Part shown: piece after piece, positions 25,498 through 33,643 of the stretch
Layout: the number at the start of each line of letters is the position of its first letter
How positions within the stretch are numbered: position 1 is the stretch's first letter
NCBI GenBank assembly: GCA_004563715.1
Contig: SIRX01000160.1
Location: 1-56,093, forward strand
Length of the DNA stretch: 56,093 bases
Direction: 5' to 3'
From: Actinomycetota bacterium
GTDB lineage: Bacteria; Actinomycetota; Rubrobacteria; Rubrobacterales; Rubrobacteraceae
Program-made: the position numbers and the translations under genes
The notes under the pieces: generated by a model
What the model saw: only the letters and a program-made list of their open reading frames with translations
Database searches by the model: none
Told to the model about the DNA's origin: nothing

Positions 25498-25876
25498 GGT
25501 GGTGCTGGACGCATCGGCACTCCTCGCGCTGCTAAATCTGGAACCCGGACACGAAGATGTAGCCCGATCCATCCCTCACGCGGCGATCAGCGCGGTGAAC
25601 CTCTCGGAAGTAGTCGCGAAACTGGCGGATGCTGGTATGCCCGAGGAAGAAATTCGGGAAGCCCTCGAAGGGCTCGCACTGGAGGTTCACAGCTTTGAGC
25701 GAGAGTCGGCTTACGAGACCGGGTTGCTGCGCCCTACGACAAAATCCAGAGGTCTCTCCCTGGGCGACCGGGCGTGTCTCGCACTGGGAAATCGCCTCGA
25801 ACTACCGGTGCTGACCACGGATCGGGCCTGGGAAAGGCTCGATGTAAGAGCGGAGATAAGACTGGTACGCTCGTGA
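25490..25876 (+). CDS. vapC: PIN-domain ribonuclease toxin (VapC family)
   Basis: 128-aa PIN toxin. The acidic residues of the RNase site are seen in VVLDASALLALLNLE, in SEVVAKLAD, and in LSLGDRACLALG followed by LTTDRAW. Family members cleave tRNA or rRNA and are silenced by the cognate antitoxin. GTG 25490 lies inside the antitoxin gene, so the two are translationally coupled. The frame is complete. Confidence 0.9.
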   Translation: MSEVVLDASALLALLNLEPGHEDVARSIPHAAISAVNLSEVVAKLADAGMPEEEIREALEGLALEVHSFERESAYETGLLRPTTKSRGLSLGDRACLALGNRLELPVLTTDRAWERLDVRAEIRLVRS

Positions 25877-25885
25877 CGCTACACT

Positions 25886-26209
25886 ATGGTTGAGATAAAA
25901 GGATCGCGCATATCGAAGGAGCGGGCATCTACCCCGCCGGGAGCGTTGCTGCTGGAGGAGTTCTTGAAGCCGCTGGGGATGACGCCGTCCGAACTGGCGG
26001 AGAGGATACGGGTGCCCTACGTGGGGGTCAACGCGTTCGTCAACGGCAAGCGGCGCATCACACCCTCGACGGCGCTGCGGCTGGCGAAGGTCTTCGGCAC
26101 CAGCCCGGAGTTCTGGTTGAACGGACAACGCGCGTTGGGACTCTACCGCACGATCAACGACGAGAAGGAGATCCGGGAACTAGAGCAGATAGAGCCGAGC
26201 CCACGCTAG
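25886..26209 (+). CDS. higA: HigA-type XRE-family antitoxin, orphan
   Basis: 107-aa protein of the HigA/VapI helix-turn-helix group: PGALLLEEFLKPLGMTPSELAERIRVPYVGVNAFVNGKR, TALRLAKVFGTSPEFWLNGQ. HigA genes normally follow a higB toxin; here the gene 10 bp upstream is the PIN toxin instead, so no HigB partner is present. It may repress or interact with other modules in this patch. Two decayed copies of its 3' end occur at 26820 and 27686. Confidence 0.88.
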   Translation: MVEIKGSRISKERASTPPGALLLEEFLKPLGMTPSELAERIRVPYVGVNAFVNGKRRITPSTALRLAKVFGTSPEFWLNGQRALGLYRTINDEKEIRELEQIEPSPR

Positions 26210-26211
26210 AC

Positions 26212-26502
26212 TCACTCCGGCCCGGCAGCCAGCGGCATGAAGGCGCTCGTGTCCCACACCTCGTCTGCCTCGTTATTCCAGAAGTCGAAGGCGCCCTCGC
26301 TGGCCGCGAGCCAGCCCAGGGACTCCCTCTCGGCTCTCCTCGCTTCTTCGCCCACCGCCTCCTCCAAAGCCTCCTGGTCTATCGGGGAGATCACGGCCAC
26401 GGGGTTTCCCCTCAGCGTGAGAATGATCCTCTCACCTTTACTGACCCGCTCGATGATCTCCCCCGTATGCTGCTTTAGCTCCCTCGCTCCAACCCGGTGC
26501 AC
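26212..26502 (-). CDS. Phd/YefM-type antitoxin, orphan
   Basis: 96-aa antitoxin: VHRVGARELKQHTGEIIERVSKGERIILTLRGNPVAVISPID is the Phd/YefM N-terminal DNA-binding fold. GTG 26502 is preferred over GTG 26517 because GGGAGGT lies 6 bp before it. No toxin gene follows on this strand: it runs tail to tail into higA with 2 bp between stops. The C-terminal tail FDFWNNEADEVWDTSAFMPL would be the toxin-binding part. Confidence 0.85.
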   Translation of the reverse strand: MHRVGARELKQHTGEIIERVSKGERIILTLRGNPVAVISPIDQEALEEAVGEEARRAERESLGWLAASEGAFDFWNNEADEVWDTSAFMPLAAGPE

Positions 26503-26590
26503 GGACCAACCTCCCACTTTCGCACAGTGTTCACAATTGTAATACCTGATGCGTCGGTTTCCACAGCGAAGACCGGACGTCTAACCTGCG

Positions 26591-26818
26591 GTGGTAGATC
26601 CCGGAAGCCCTCGAACGTTTCGCGCTGTCTTTCTTCCGCCCGGTCTGTGCTTCGGCAAGCCCCGCATCCGGGGGACTCGTATCTGGGGCTCTCTGCTTCT
26701 GGACCTGCTCTCCGCCGGGCTCTCCATCGAGGAGATCCTGGAAGAGTACCCGCAGTTCTCGCGGGGGGACGTGCTGGCCTGCGTAGCCTACGGGGCCGCG
26801 TTGAGCCCGAAGCCATAG
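26591..26818 (+). CDS. DUF433 (VapB45-like) antitoxin
   Basis: 75-aa protein; CFGKPRIRGTRIWGSLLLDLLSAGLSIEEILEEYPQFSRGDVLACVAYGA is the full DUF433 winged-helix motif. The first about 20 residues are atypical and GTG 26591 is uncertain. DUF433 proteins usually pair with a PIN-like toxin downstream; only a 14-codon PIN fragment is found here (26854), so the pair is broken. Confidence 0.75.
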   Translation: MVDPGSPRTFRAVFLPPGLCFGKPRIRGTRIWGSLLLDLLSAGLSIEEILEEYPQFSRGDVLACVAYGAALSPKP

Positions 26819-26819
26819 G

Positions 26820-26856
26820 AGATTTGGGAGCTGGGACGGATAGAACCGGTCCCGTG
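26820..26856 (+). pseudogene. Decayed higA 3' end, copy 1
   Basis: GAGATTTGGGAGCTGGGAC...GATAGAACCGGTCCCG aligns base by base with the end of intact higA (GAGATCCGGGAACTAGAGC...GATAGAGCCGAGCCCACG). Translated, EIWELGRIEPVP corresponds to EIRELEQIEPSP. Only the tail survives. Confidence 0.5.
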
Positions 26857-26898
26857 TTGGATCCCAACGTCCACATTATCTCCGCTTGCCTGGCTTGA
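26854..26898 (+). pseudogene. PIN-domain toxin, N-terminal stub
   Basis: GTG followed by LDPNVHIISACLA and a stop resembles the opening strand and first acidic residue of PIN toxins (VLDxNVLISAxLx). It is cut after 14 codons. Position just after the DUF433 gene is right for a lost toxin partner. Short, so only moderate support. Confidence 0.4.
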
Positions 26899-26908
26899 CC
26901 TCTCGATG

Positions 26909-26927
26909 TACTGAGTAATACTCTGTA
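26909..26927 (+). promoter_or_regulatory. 19-bp palindromic operator upstream of the RHH antitoxin
   Basis: TACTGAGTA-A-TACTCTGTA is symmetric except for one pair. It overlaps possible -10 hexamers downstream of TTGACC (26895-26900) and ends 35 bp before ATG 26963. RHH antitoxins bind such sites for autoregulation; the assignment is inference. Confidence 0.5.
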
Positions 26928-26962
26928 TTAACCAGGTTGGTGTGGAGAAGAAAGGCGTGCCA

Positions 26963-27205
26963 ATGGGTAGAAACACCGAGATACTGAGCTTTTCGGTGCC
27001 GCCGGAGACGAAGCTGGAGTTCAAGGAGCTGGCGGAGGAGCAGGGGATGGGGGCCAGCGAGCTCTTCCGGGAGATGGTGCGGGTCTACGAAGACTACCGG
27101 GAGGAGAAGGAGTTCCGGCGGCTCCAGCGGTACGGCGCGTTGCGGTCGCAGGAGAGTTTCGGCAGCGAAGAGGAGCTTTTCGAGTCTCTGTACCTGGACC
27201 AGTAG
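26963..27205 (+). CDS. Ribbon-helix-helix antitoxin
   Basis: 80-aa protein with an N-terminal ribbon-helix-helix (EILSFSVPPETKLEFKELAEEQGMGASELFREMVRVYEDY) and an acidic C-terminal tail. ATG 26963 is chosen over GTG 26942 since AGAAAGG lies 8 bp before it. It precedes a PIN toxin by 9 bp, so it is the antitoxin of that pair. Confidence 0.85.
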   Translation: MGRNTEILSFSVPPETKLEFKELAEEQGMGASELFREMVRVYEDYREEKEFRRLQRYGALRSQESFGSEEELFESLYLDQ

Positions 27206-27214
27206 TCGGGACCG

Positions 27215-27667
27215 GTGGCGAGGGAGGAGCCGGAGAAGGCGTTCAGGGTCGTCTTCGACTCGAACGTGTTGGTAGCCGCGTATAACTGGCCCGGCGGTAT
27301 GGCGGACCGTGCCTACGGTTTCGCGAGGAGGGGCGTGGTCGAGCTACACACGAGCCCGTTCATACTCGGTGAGGTGGAACGCATACTCCGGGAGAAGTTC
27401 GGTTGGGAGGACGACAGAGCCGGTCGGGCCGTGGCACAGATACGCCGGGTCTCCGGCGGCGTCCACGAACCGGCAGAGGAGGTAGAGGTGATCGAGGACG
27501 ACCCGACGGACAACCGGGTTCTCGAATGCGCCCTGGCAGCCGGCGCGGAGTTTCTCGTGACCGGCGATAAAAAGCACCTGCTGCCGCTGGGTTCTTTTCG
27601 AGGCGTGTACGTCGTCGGGCTGAGGGACTTCGTTGCTACGCTGGCCGAACGGTATCGAAAACCATAG
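27215..27667 (+). CDS. PIN-domain toxin (PIN_3-like, RHH partner)
   Basis: 150-aa PIN-fold protein: VVFDSNVLVAAYNWPGG, SPFILGEVERILREKFGW, DDPTDNRVLECALAAGAEFLVTGDKKHLLPLG hold the conserved acidic residues of the RNase site. This subgroup is usually annotated as a putative toxin-antitoxin PIN protein and is partnered with an RHH antitoxin, as here. Frame complete; GTG 27215. Confidence 0.87.
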   Translation: MAREEPEKAFRVVFDSNVLVAAYNWPGGMADRAYGFARRGVVELHTSPFILGEVERILREKFGWEDDRAGRAVAQIRRVSGGVHEPAEEVEVIEDDPTDNRVLECALAAGAEFLVTGDKKHLLPLGSFRGVYVVGLRDFVATLAERYRKP

Positions 27668-27685
27668 TGTCTGCGAACATCCACA

Positions 27686-27771
27686 GCGAGGTTCGGCGAA
27701 GGTCTTCGGCGTGAGCCCGGAGTAGAGGGGATCCCGGAGCCGGAGCGGGGATAGAGCCGGTCCCGCGCTAG
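27686..27771 (+). pseudogene. Decayed higA 3' end, copy 2
   Basis: GGCGAAGGTCTTCGGC...AGCCCGGAGT is nearly identical to intact higA at 26088-26112; the match resumes with GATCCCGGAG...GATAGAGCCGGTCCCGCGCTAG, equal to the higA end. About 60 bp between the two blocks are missing. A deleted remnant, not expressed. Confidence 0.6.
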
Positions 27772-27808
27772 AGGACGTACCTGCCCTGGCGGGTGAGGCC
27801 TTCCCCTG

Positions 27809-28846
27809 CTACTTCGTGGGCCGGACGACGATGGCCGTGCGGCGGAAGCCGGTGATCTCGACCTCCGTGCCGGGCTCTATGGGGGCCATCTGCGGCTCTT
27901 CGGGGAGCGCGGTCCACAGCTCGCCGTGGACGAAGACCAGGCCGCCGTCCTTGCCGACGGGACGCCGGACCGTGCCGACCTCCCCGACCATGCCCTCCCG
28001 GCCCGTGCTCACCCGCGCCCGGCTGCTCTTGATGGCCGCGAAGGTGAACCCGATCGCCAGCAGCCCCAGCAGCACGCCGGGCACTATGACGTACCAGCGC
28101 GAGAACCCGAACCGCTCCTGGAAGGTCAGGTTCTGGGCCACGAGGGTGGCGCCGGCGGTGTTCAGCGTGATCCCCTTGGGCTCCACCGTGATGCCGTCGG
28201 CCGCTTCCAGCAGGGCTTCCACGTTCGGCTCCACGTACTCTATAACCCCGATCTCCAGGGCCTCCTGGGCCCCGATGGCCGCCGCCTCGCGGACGGCATC
28301 CTCGGCCCACTCGACGTTCCGGTCGTGGGTCTCGGCGAGGCTGGTTATGAGGGCCACGGCGTCGTTGCGGGCCTTCTCGCCCAGGTCGCCGGGGATGTCC
28401 CCGCCGAAGAAGGTCACCGGGGTGGCCGCCCCGGTGCGGGTGTCCGGGGCCATCGCCGCCACGTCGCTGCCCATCAGGATGAAAGTGCCGGCGCTCGCGG
28501 CCTGAGACCCGCGGGGCGTCACGTAGACGAAGATCGGGGTCTGCTCCGCGTCGCCCATCAGCCCGACGATGTCCTGGGTGTGGTCGAGCCGCCCGCCCGC
28601 CGTGCTCAGCTCTATGACGACGGCCTCGGCCTCCTCCTCGGCGGCCCGGGAGATCACGCGCTCCAGGTAGCTCACGGTCCCCGCCGTCAGCTCGTCGTTG
28701 CGCCCGGTCGTCTGGGAGACGTCGGCCACGAATACCTCGGGCGTCGCCTCGTCCGCGCCGTTCTGTCCCAGCGGGCCGCACGCCGCCAGAAAGGCCGCCA
28801 GGACCACCGCGCCGAGCGCCGCCAGCAGGGTCAGATAACGTCTCAT
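27809..28846 (-). CDS. NfeD-family membrane serine protease (ClpP-class domain plus NfeD OB-fold)
   Basis: 345-aa protein. A signal with lipobox-like end (LAAFLAACG) is followed by a ClpP/crotonase-fold protease domain: VVIELSTAGGRLDHTQDIV, YVTPRGSQAASAGTFILMGSD (nucleophile Ser in SAASAG) and a Lys in EKARNDAVALI for the Ser-Lys pair. One transmembrane helix (WYVIVPGVLLGLLAIGFTFAAI) precedes an NfeD OB-fold domain (GMVGEVGTVRRPV...GELWTALPEEP). Such proteins cleave hydrophobic tails of stomatin partners; no stomatin gene is adjacent here. Role in membrane quality control is inferred. Confidence 0.88.
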   Translation of the reverse strand: MRRYLTLLAALGAVVLAAFLAACGPLGQNGADEATPEVFVADVSQTTGRNDELTAGTVSYLERVISRAAEEEAEAVVIELSTAGGRLDHTQDIVGLMGDAEQTPIFVYVTPRGSQAASAGTFILMGSDVAAMAPDTRTGAATPVTFFGGDIPGDLGEKARNDAVALITSLAETHDRNVEWAEDAVREAAAIGAQEALEIGVIEYVEPNVEALLEAADGITVEPKGITLNTAGATLVAQNLTFQERFGFSRWYVIVPGVLLGLLAIGFTFAAIKSSRARVSTGREGMVGEVGTVRRPVGKDGGLVFVHGELWTALPEEPQMAPIEPGTEVEITGFRRTAIVVRPTK

Positions 28847-28922
28847 GCCAGCCTGATTCTACTACCCGTCCGGGAGGTGGAAGTCAGCGCTGCCACAGGG
28901 CGGTTTTCCGGGGTGTCCGGGG

Positions 28923-30173
28923 CTAGAGCCGGTCGAGGGCCTGTTCGAGGTCCGAGACGATGTCTTCCGGGTGCTCGATGCCGCAGGAGAGCCGCACCAG
29001 GTTCTCCTTGACCCCGAGCCGCTCCCGGCGGGAGGGGGAGAGCTCGCGGTGGGAGCTGGTGGCGGGGTGTATCGCCAGGGTGTACACGTCGCCCAGGCTC
29101 GGGGCCCGGACGCAGAGCTCGAGGGCGTTCAGGAAGCGGAACGCCGTCTCGCGGTCCCCGTCCGCCAGCTCGAAGGCGACGAGACCCCCGGTGTCCGCCA
29201 GCACGCGGCGGGCGGTCCCGGCGTCCGGGTGGTCCGCGAGGGAGGGGTGGTGGACCTTCGCGACCTTCGGGTGGGCGGAGAGCCGGGCGGCGACGGCGCG
29301 GGCGTTCTCGCACTGGCGTTCCATCCGGAGCGGCAGCGTCTTCAGGCCGCGCAGGGCGAGCCAGGCCTCGAAAGGTCCCAGCACGCCGCCGACCAGCTTG
29401 CGGACCTGCTCGGCGGCCCCGTCGTAGGGCGGGTTCGCGACGACCACCCCGGCGGTCAGGTCGCCGTGGCCCGAGAGGTACTTCGTCGCGCTGTGGACCA
29501 CGATGTCCGCGCCCAGCTCCAGCGGGCGTTGCAGAAACGGCGTGCCGAAGGTGTTGTCCACGATCAGGGTGGAGCCGGCGGCGCGCGTGATCTCCGCGAT
29601 GCGCGGCACGTCGGCCACCCGCAAAAGGGGGTTGGAGATCGTCTCGATCACGACCGCCCGGGGGTTCGTCTTTTTTATCTTCGCCTCCAGCGCGTCCGGG
29701 TCGCACCCGTCGAAAAAGCGGACCTCCACGCCGGAGGCCCCGAAGACCTGGACCAGCAGCGTCGCCGTGGAGCCGTAGAGCTGCTCGGCGGCCAGCACCG
29801 TGCACTCGCCGCCGCACTCCGCCGCCGAGAGCGCCGCGTGCATGGCGGCCATCCCGGAGGCGAACGCGAAGGCCCGGCCCGGGCTCTCCGCGGAGCCCTC
29901 CAGGGCCTCCAAAGCCTCCTCGAAGGCGACGACCGTGGGGTTGTCGTAGCGGGCGTAGCTGTAGCCCGCCTCCTCGCCGCCCAGCACCCGGTCCGTGGTC
30001 TCCAGGTCCTCGTGGGAGAAAGTCGTCGAGGCGTAGACGGGCGTGGAGATCGGGTAGTACGCCCCGTTGGGCTCCCGGCCGGCGCCGGGGCGGCGCTCGC
30101 CGGAGTGGACGGCGCGGGTCTCGAAGCGGCGGGAACCCTCTATAGATCGCTGCTGTGTGCGGTGCTGTTCCAT
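28923..30173 (-). CDS. Cys/Met metabolism PLP-dependent enzyme (cystathionine gamma-synthase / methionine gamma-lyase family)
   Basis: 416-aa fold-type I PLP enzyme. Seen: PISTPVYASTTFSHED, YSYARYDNPTVVAFEEALEALEG, FASGMAAMHAALSA, VVIETISNPLLRVADV, VDNTFGTPFLQRPLELGADIVVHSATKYLSGHGDLTAG (Lys of SATKY binds PLP) and RLSCGIEHPEDIVSDL. It catalyses transsulfuration-type chemistry on cysteine, homocysteine or O-acylhomoserine; which one cannot be set from sequence. Expressed alone, 76 bp upstream of the nfeD-like gene on the same strand. Complete length. Confidence 0.9.
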   Translation of the reverse strand: MEQHRTQQRSIEGSRRFETRAVHSGERRPGAGREPNGAYYPISTPVYASTTFSHEDLETTDRVLGGEEAGYSYARYDNPTVVAFEEALEALEGSAESPGRAFAFASGMAAMHAALSAAECGGECTVLAAEQLYGSTATLLVQVFGASGVEVRFFDGCDPDALEAKIKKTNPRAVVIETISNPLLRVADVPRIAEITRAAGSTLIVDNTFGTPFLQRPLELGADIVVHSATKYLSGHGDLTAGVVVANPPYDGAAEQVRKLVGGVLGPFEAWLALRGLKTLPLRMERQCENARAVAARLSAHPKVAKVHHPSLADHPDAGTARRVLADTGGLVAFELADGDRETAFRFLNALELCVRAPSLGDVYTLAIHPATSSHRELSPSRRERLGVKENLVRLSCGIEHPEDIVSDLEQALDRL

Positions 30174-30221
30174 CCGCCTATACTAACCCACGAGGGCAAA
30201 CGTTTAACGGGAGGTGGACCC

Positions 30222-30551
30222 GTGGAGGGTTTCGAGAACAGGATCGAGTACTTCGAGCGGCTGGTGGCGGACAACCCGGACAACCCCACGGGGCTGCTGG
30301 CGCTCGCCAACGAGTACGGCAAGGCCGAACGCTACGACGACGAGGCGGCGGCCCTGGAGCGTTACGTGGCCACCCACGAGGACGAGGGCAACGCCTACGG
30401 TCGGCTGGGGAGCGTGCTCGACCGGCTCGGGCGCCGGGACGAGGCGCGGACCGCCTACGAGCGGGGTATCCGGCAGGCCGAGAAGCACGGCCACAGCGGC
30501 ATGGCGGAAGACTTGCGGGGGGCGCTCGCTGAGCTCGGCGGACACGTCTAG
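30222..30551 (+). CDS. Small TPR-repeat protein
   Basis: 109-aa protein with TPR-like helices (NPTGLLALANEYGKAERYDDEAAALERYV; GNAYGRLGSVLDRLGRRDEARTAYERGIRQAEK). GTG 30222 is chosen because GGGAGGTGG lies 4-6 bp before it. Probably a scaffold for protein contacts; partner unknown. It is divergent from the PLP enzyme and 183 bp before sucA. Confidence 0.75.
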   Translation: MEGFENRIEYFERLVADNPDNPTGLLALANEYGKAERYDDEAAALERYVATHEDEGNAYGRLGSVLDRLGRRDEARTAYERGIRQAEKHGHSGMAEDLRGALAELGGHV

Positions 30552-30644
30552 AAGCCGGGGTTTTCGGGTAGAGAACGAAGGGTGGATGTGGGGTATGATT
30601 AAGAAGATAGCGATGTCGAAAATTTCCTGCAAAAAAGCATTGCG

Positions 30645-30688
30645 GGGAGACGCCGGAGGTCTGGCCGACGTCTCCCGTTCCCATTTTT
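30645..30688 (+). terminator. Hairpin plus T-run before sucA (terminator or leader attenuator)
   Basis: GGGAGACG (30645-30652) pairs perfectly with CGTCTCCC (30669-30676), with extra pairing possible inside the loop; ATTTTT follows at 30683-30688. It could end the TPR transcript. A TATGAT hexamer at 30594-30599 upstream means that a transcript could also start before it, making it a leader attenuator for sucAB. Confidence 0.5.
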
Positions 30689-30734
30689 GGATTGGCTGTA
30701 AACCAGAAGACCGCAACGTGAGGGTGTGATCCGC

Positions 30735-33605
30735 ATGAAGAGTACAGAGACCCGGTTTTATGGTCCGAACCTCGGGTACGTGCTGGAGCTCTACGAAAAG
30801 TACCGCGAGGACCCGGACTCCGTGGACGAGTCGGCGCGGCGCTTTTTCGAGACCTGGAGCCCGCCGAGGATCGAGAAGAACGGCGGGGCCAACGGGCGCG
30901 CGTCCGGCGCGGTAGCCGAGGCCGGCGTCGAGGTGGACAAGGTGGTGGGCGCGGCCAAGTTCGTCCGGTCCGTGAGGGACTTCGGCCACATGGCGGCCCA
31001 GCTCGACCCGCTCGGGACCGAACCGCCCGGAGACCCGACCCTGGACCCGGACTTTCACGGCATCAGCGAGGAAGACCTGGAGCAGATGCCCTCCAGCGTG
31101 ATCGGGGGTCCGCTGGGAGAGCGTACCTCGACCGCCAAGGAAGCGGTGGACGAGCTGCGGCGCATCTACTGCAGCACGACCGGCTACGACTTCGGCCACA
31201 TCAACAAGCCGGAGGAGCGGTTCTGGCTGCGGGACGCCGTTGAGTCCGAGGAGTTCGGGAACCAACTGGAGGGCGAGGCCGCCAGGCGGCTCCTGCGGCG
31301 TCTCACGCGGGTTGACACCTTCGAGAAGTTCCTGCACAAAACGTTCCTGGGGCAGAAGCGGTTCTCGGTCGAGGGCAACGACATGGTCGTGCCGATGCTC
31401 AACCGCCTGATCCGGCGGGCCGCCAACGACGAGGTGCCGGAGGTCGTCATGGGCATGGCCCACCGGGGCCGGCTGAACGTGCTGGCCCACGTCCTCCAGA
31501 AGCCCTACGCGAAGATCTTCAACGAGTTCCAGCAGCCGGACCGGGGCGAGCAGCCGTCGGTCTCCGAGAGCGGCGGCGGCGGATGGGTCGGGGACGTCAA
31601 GTACCACCTCGGCCAGCGGGAGTTCTATCTCGAAGAGGGCGAGGAGGACTGGCGGGTCCTGATCAACCTGGCCCCGAACCCGAGCCACCTGGAGCACGTC
31701 AACCCGGTCGCGGAGGGCATGACCCGCGCCGCCCAGGAGAAGCGGGAGGAGCCGGGCGAGCCGCGCCTCGACACCAGCGCCTCGTTCACGATCCTGCTGC
31801 ACGGGGACGCGGCGTTCCCCGGCGAGGGCGTGGCGGCCGAGACGCTCAACCTCTCGCGCCTGCGCGGCTACACCACCGGCGGCACGCTCCACATCATCAC
31901 CAACAACCAGCTCGGCTTCACGACCGAGAAGCACGAGGCCCGCTCCACGCAGTACGCCAGCGACCTGGCCAAGGGCTTCGAGATCCCGGTCGTCCACGTC
32001 AACGCCGACGACCCGGAGGCATGCCTGGCGGTGGTGAACATGGCCTACGCCTACCGCAAGAAGTTCAAGAAAGACTTCATGATAGACCTCGTCGGCTACC
32101 GGCGGTACGGCCACAACGAGGGCGACGAGCCCGCCTACACCCAGCCCACGATGTACGAGACGATCCGGGAGCACCCGTCGGTGCGCGAGATCTGGGCCGC
32201 CAGGCTCCAGGAGCGGGGCGTTTTAGAGGAGGGCGAGGCCGAGAAGATGGTCGAGGAGATCCAGGCCAAGATGGAGGACCTCCACAAGAACCCCCCGGAG
32301 ACCGAGGAGGAAGAGGACGAAGAAGGCGGCCAGTCTTACACGCCGCTCGCCGGGATACCGGACACCGCGGTCCCGGCCGACCGGATCGAGGCGGTCAACG
32401 CGGCGCTCCTGGAGCGGCCCGAGGGCTTCTCGCCGAACAACAAGCTGGAGCGCCTGTTCCAGAAAAACCGGGGCGACCTCGAACGTATCGACTGGGCCCA
32501 CGCCGAGACGCTGGCCTTCGCCACGCTCCTGGAAGACGGCGTGCCGATCCGGCTCACGGGCCAGGATAGCGAGCGGGGGACTTTCTCCCAGCGGCACGCC
32601 GCGCTCTACAACGCGGAGACCGGCGAGAAGTACGTGCCGCTGCACGCGATGCCCCAGGCCAACGCCTCGTTCGCCGTCTACAACAGCCCGCTCTCGGAGA
32701 TCGCCGCGATAGGCTTCGAGTACGGTTACTCGGTGAACGCGCGCAGCGTTCTCACCCTCTGGGAGGCCCAGTACGGCGACTTCGCCAACGTCGGGCAGCC
32801 CATGATCGACCAGTTCATCGTCAGCGGGCAGGCGAAGTGGCGCCAGATCTCCGGCCTCGTCCTGCTGCTGCCGCACGGCTACGAGGGCCAGGGGCCGGAG
32901 CACTCTAGCGCCCGGCTGGAGCGTTTCCTACAGCTCGCGGCGCAGGAGAACATCCGGGTCGCCAACCTGACCACCTCGGCCCAGTACTTCCACCTGCTCC
33001 GCGCCCAGGCTGTCCTGGAGGACCACAAGCGGCCCCTGGTCATCATGACCCCCAAGAGCCTGCTGCGGAACCCGATGTCCGCCTCGAAGCTCGAAGACCT
33101 GGCCGAGGGCCGGTTCAAGCCCGTGCTGGACGACGCAGAGGCCCGCCAGCGGGCGGAGTCCGTCGAGCGGCTCATCCTGTGTTCCGGTAAGATCTACACG
33201 GAGCTCGCCGGGAGCGAGTACCGGGAGGAGGCCGTGGACACCGCGCTGGTCCGCATAGAGTTGCTCTACCCCTTCCCCGAGGACGAGGTAGAAGAGGTGA
33301 TCGAGGGTTACCCCAACCTGCGGGAGATACTGTGGGTCCAGGAGGAGCCGCAGAACATGGGGGCCTGGACCTTCGCCGAGCCGCGCCTCCGGGAGATCAC
33401 CGGCGGGACGTGGGATGGGATGCCCATAACCTACATCGGCAAGCCGGCCCGGCCCAGCCCGGCCCAGGGCTCGGCCCGCTTCCACAAGGAGGAGCACGCC
33501 CAGATCGTGCGGCGGGCCTTCGAGAACGTCAGCGACGACGGCGGCGAGGCGGGCCGGGAGGTCGCCAGCGCGACCCGGTCCCAGGCCCCTGCCCAGAGCG
33601 AGTGA
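30735..33605 (+). CDS. sucA: 2-oxoglutarate dehydrogenase E1 component
   Basis: 956-aa thiamine diphosphate enzyme of the TCA cycle; decarboxylates 2-oxoglutarate and passes the succinyl group to lipoyl-E2. The N-terminal helix (FYGPNLGYVLELYEKYREDP) and core HRGRLNVLAHV, HGDAAFPGEGVAAETLNLSRL, ITNNQLGFTT, VDLVGYRRYGHNEGDEP and LLPHGYEGQGPEHSSARLERFLQL are all typical SucA. No E2 domain is fused at the N-terminus, unlike the mycobacterial Kgd type. ATG 30735 is preferred over GTG 30726 because GAGGGT at 30719-30724 spaces correctly only with the ATG. sucB follows 38 bp later. Confidence 0.95.
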   Translation: MKSTETRFYGPNLGYVLELYEKYREDPDSVDESARRFFETWSPPRIEKNGGANGRASGAVAEAGVEVDKVVGAAKFVRSVRDFGHMAAQLDPLGTEPPGDPTLDPDFHGISEEDLEQMPSSVIGGPLGERTSTAKEAVDELRRIYCSTTGYDFGHINKPEERFWLRDAVESEEFGNQLEGEAARRLLRRLTRVDTFEKFLHKTFLGQKRFSVEGNDMVVPMLNRLIRRAANDEVPEVVMGMAHRGRLNVLAHVLQKPYAKIFNEFQQPDRGEQPSVSESGGGGWVGDVKYHLGQREFYLEEGEEDWRVLINLAPNPSHLEHVNPVAEGMTRAAQEKREEPGEPRLDTSASFTILLHGDAAFPGEGVAAETLNLSRLRGYTTGGTLHIITNNQLGFTTEKHEARSTQYASDLAKGFEIPVVHVNADDPEACLAVVNMAYAYRKKFKKDFMIDLVGYRRYGHNEGDEPAYTQPTMYETIREHPSVREIWAARLQERGVLEEGEAEKMVEEIQAKMEDLHKNPPETEEEEDEEGGQSYTPLAGIPDTAVPADRIEAVNAALLERPEGFSPNNKLERLFQKNRGDLERIDWAHAETLAFATLLEDGVPIRLTGQDSERGTFSQRHAALYNAETGEKYVPLHAMPQANASFAVYNSPLSEIAAIGFEYGYSVNARSVLTLWEAQYGDFANVGQPMIDQFIVSGQAKWRQISGLVLLLPHGYEGQGPEHSSARLERFLQLAAQENIRVANLTTSAQYFHLLRAQAVLEDHKRPLVIMTPKSLLRNPMSASKLEDLAEGRFKPVLDDAEARQRAESVERLILCSGKIYTELAGSEYREEAVDTALVRIELLYPFPEDEVEEVIEGYPNLREILWVQEEPQNMGAWTFAEPRLREITGGTWDGMPITYIGKPARPSPAQGSARFHKEEHAQIVRRAFENVSDDGGEAGREVASATRSQAPAQSE

Positions 33606-33643
33606 GAGGCCAGTCATAGAGACTAGAGAGGAAGGGTGAGCAG

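Noticed and set aside
30735-33605. Kgd-type multifunctional E1/E2 fusion
   Set aside because: The protein lacks an N-terminal catalytic E2 domain and a separate sucB follows, so it is a standard E1.
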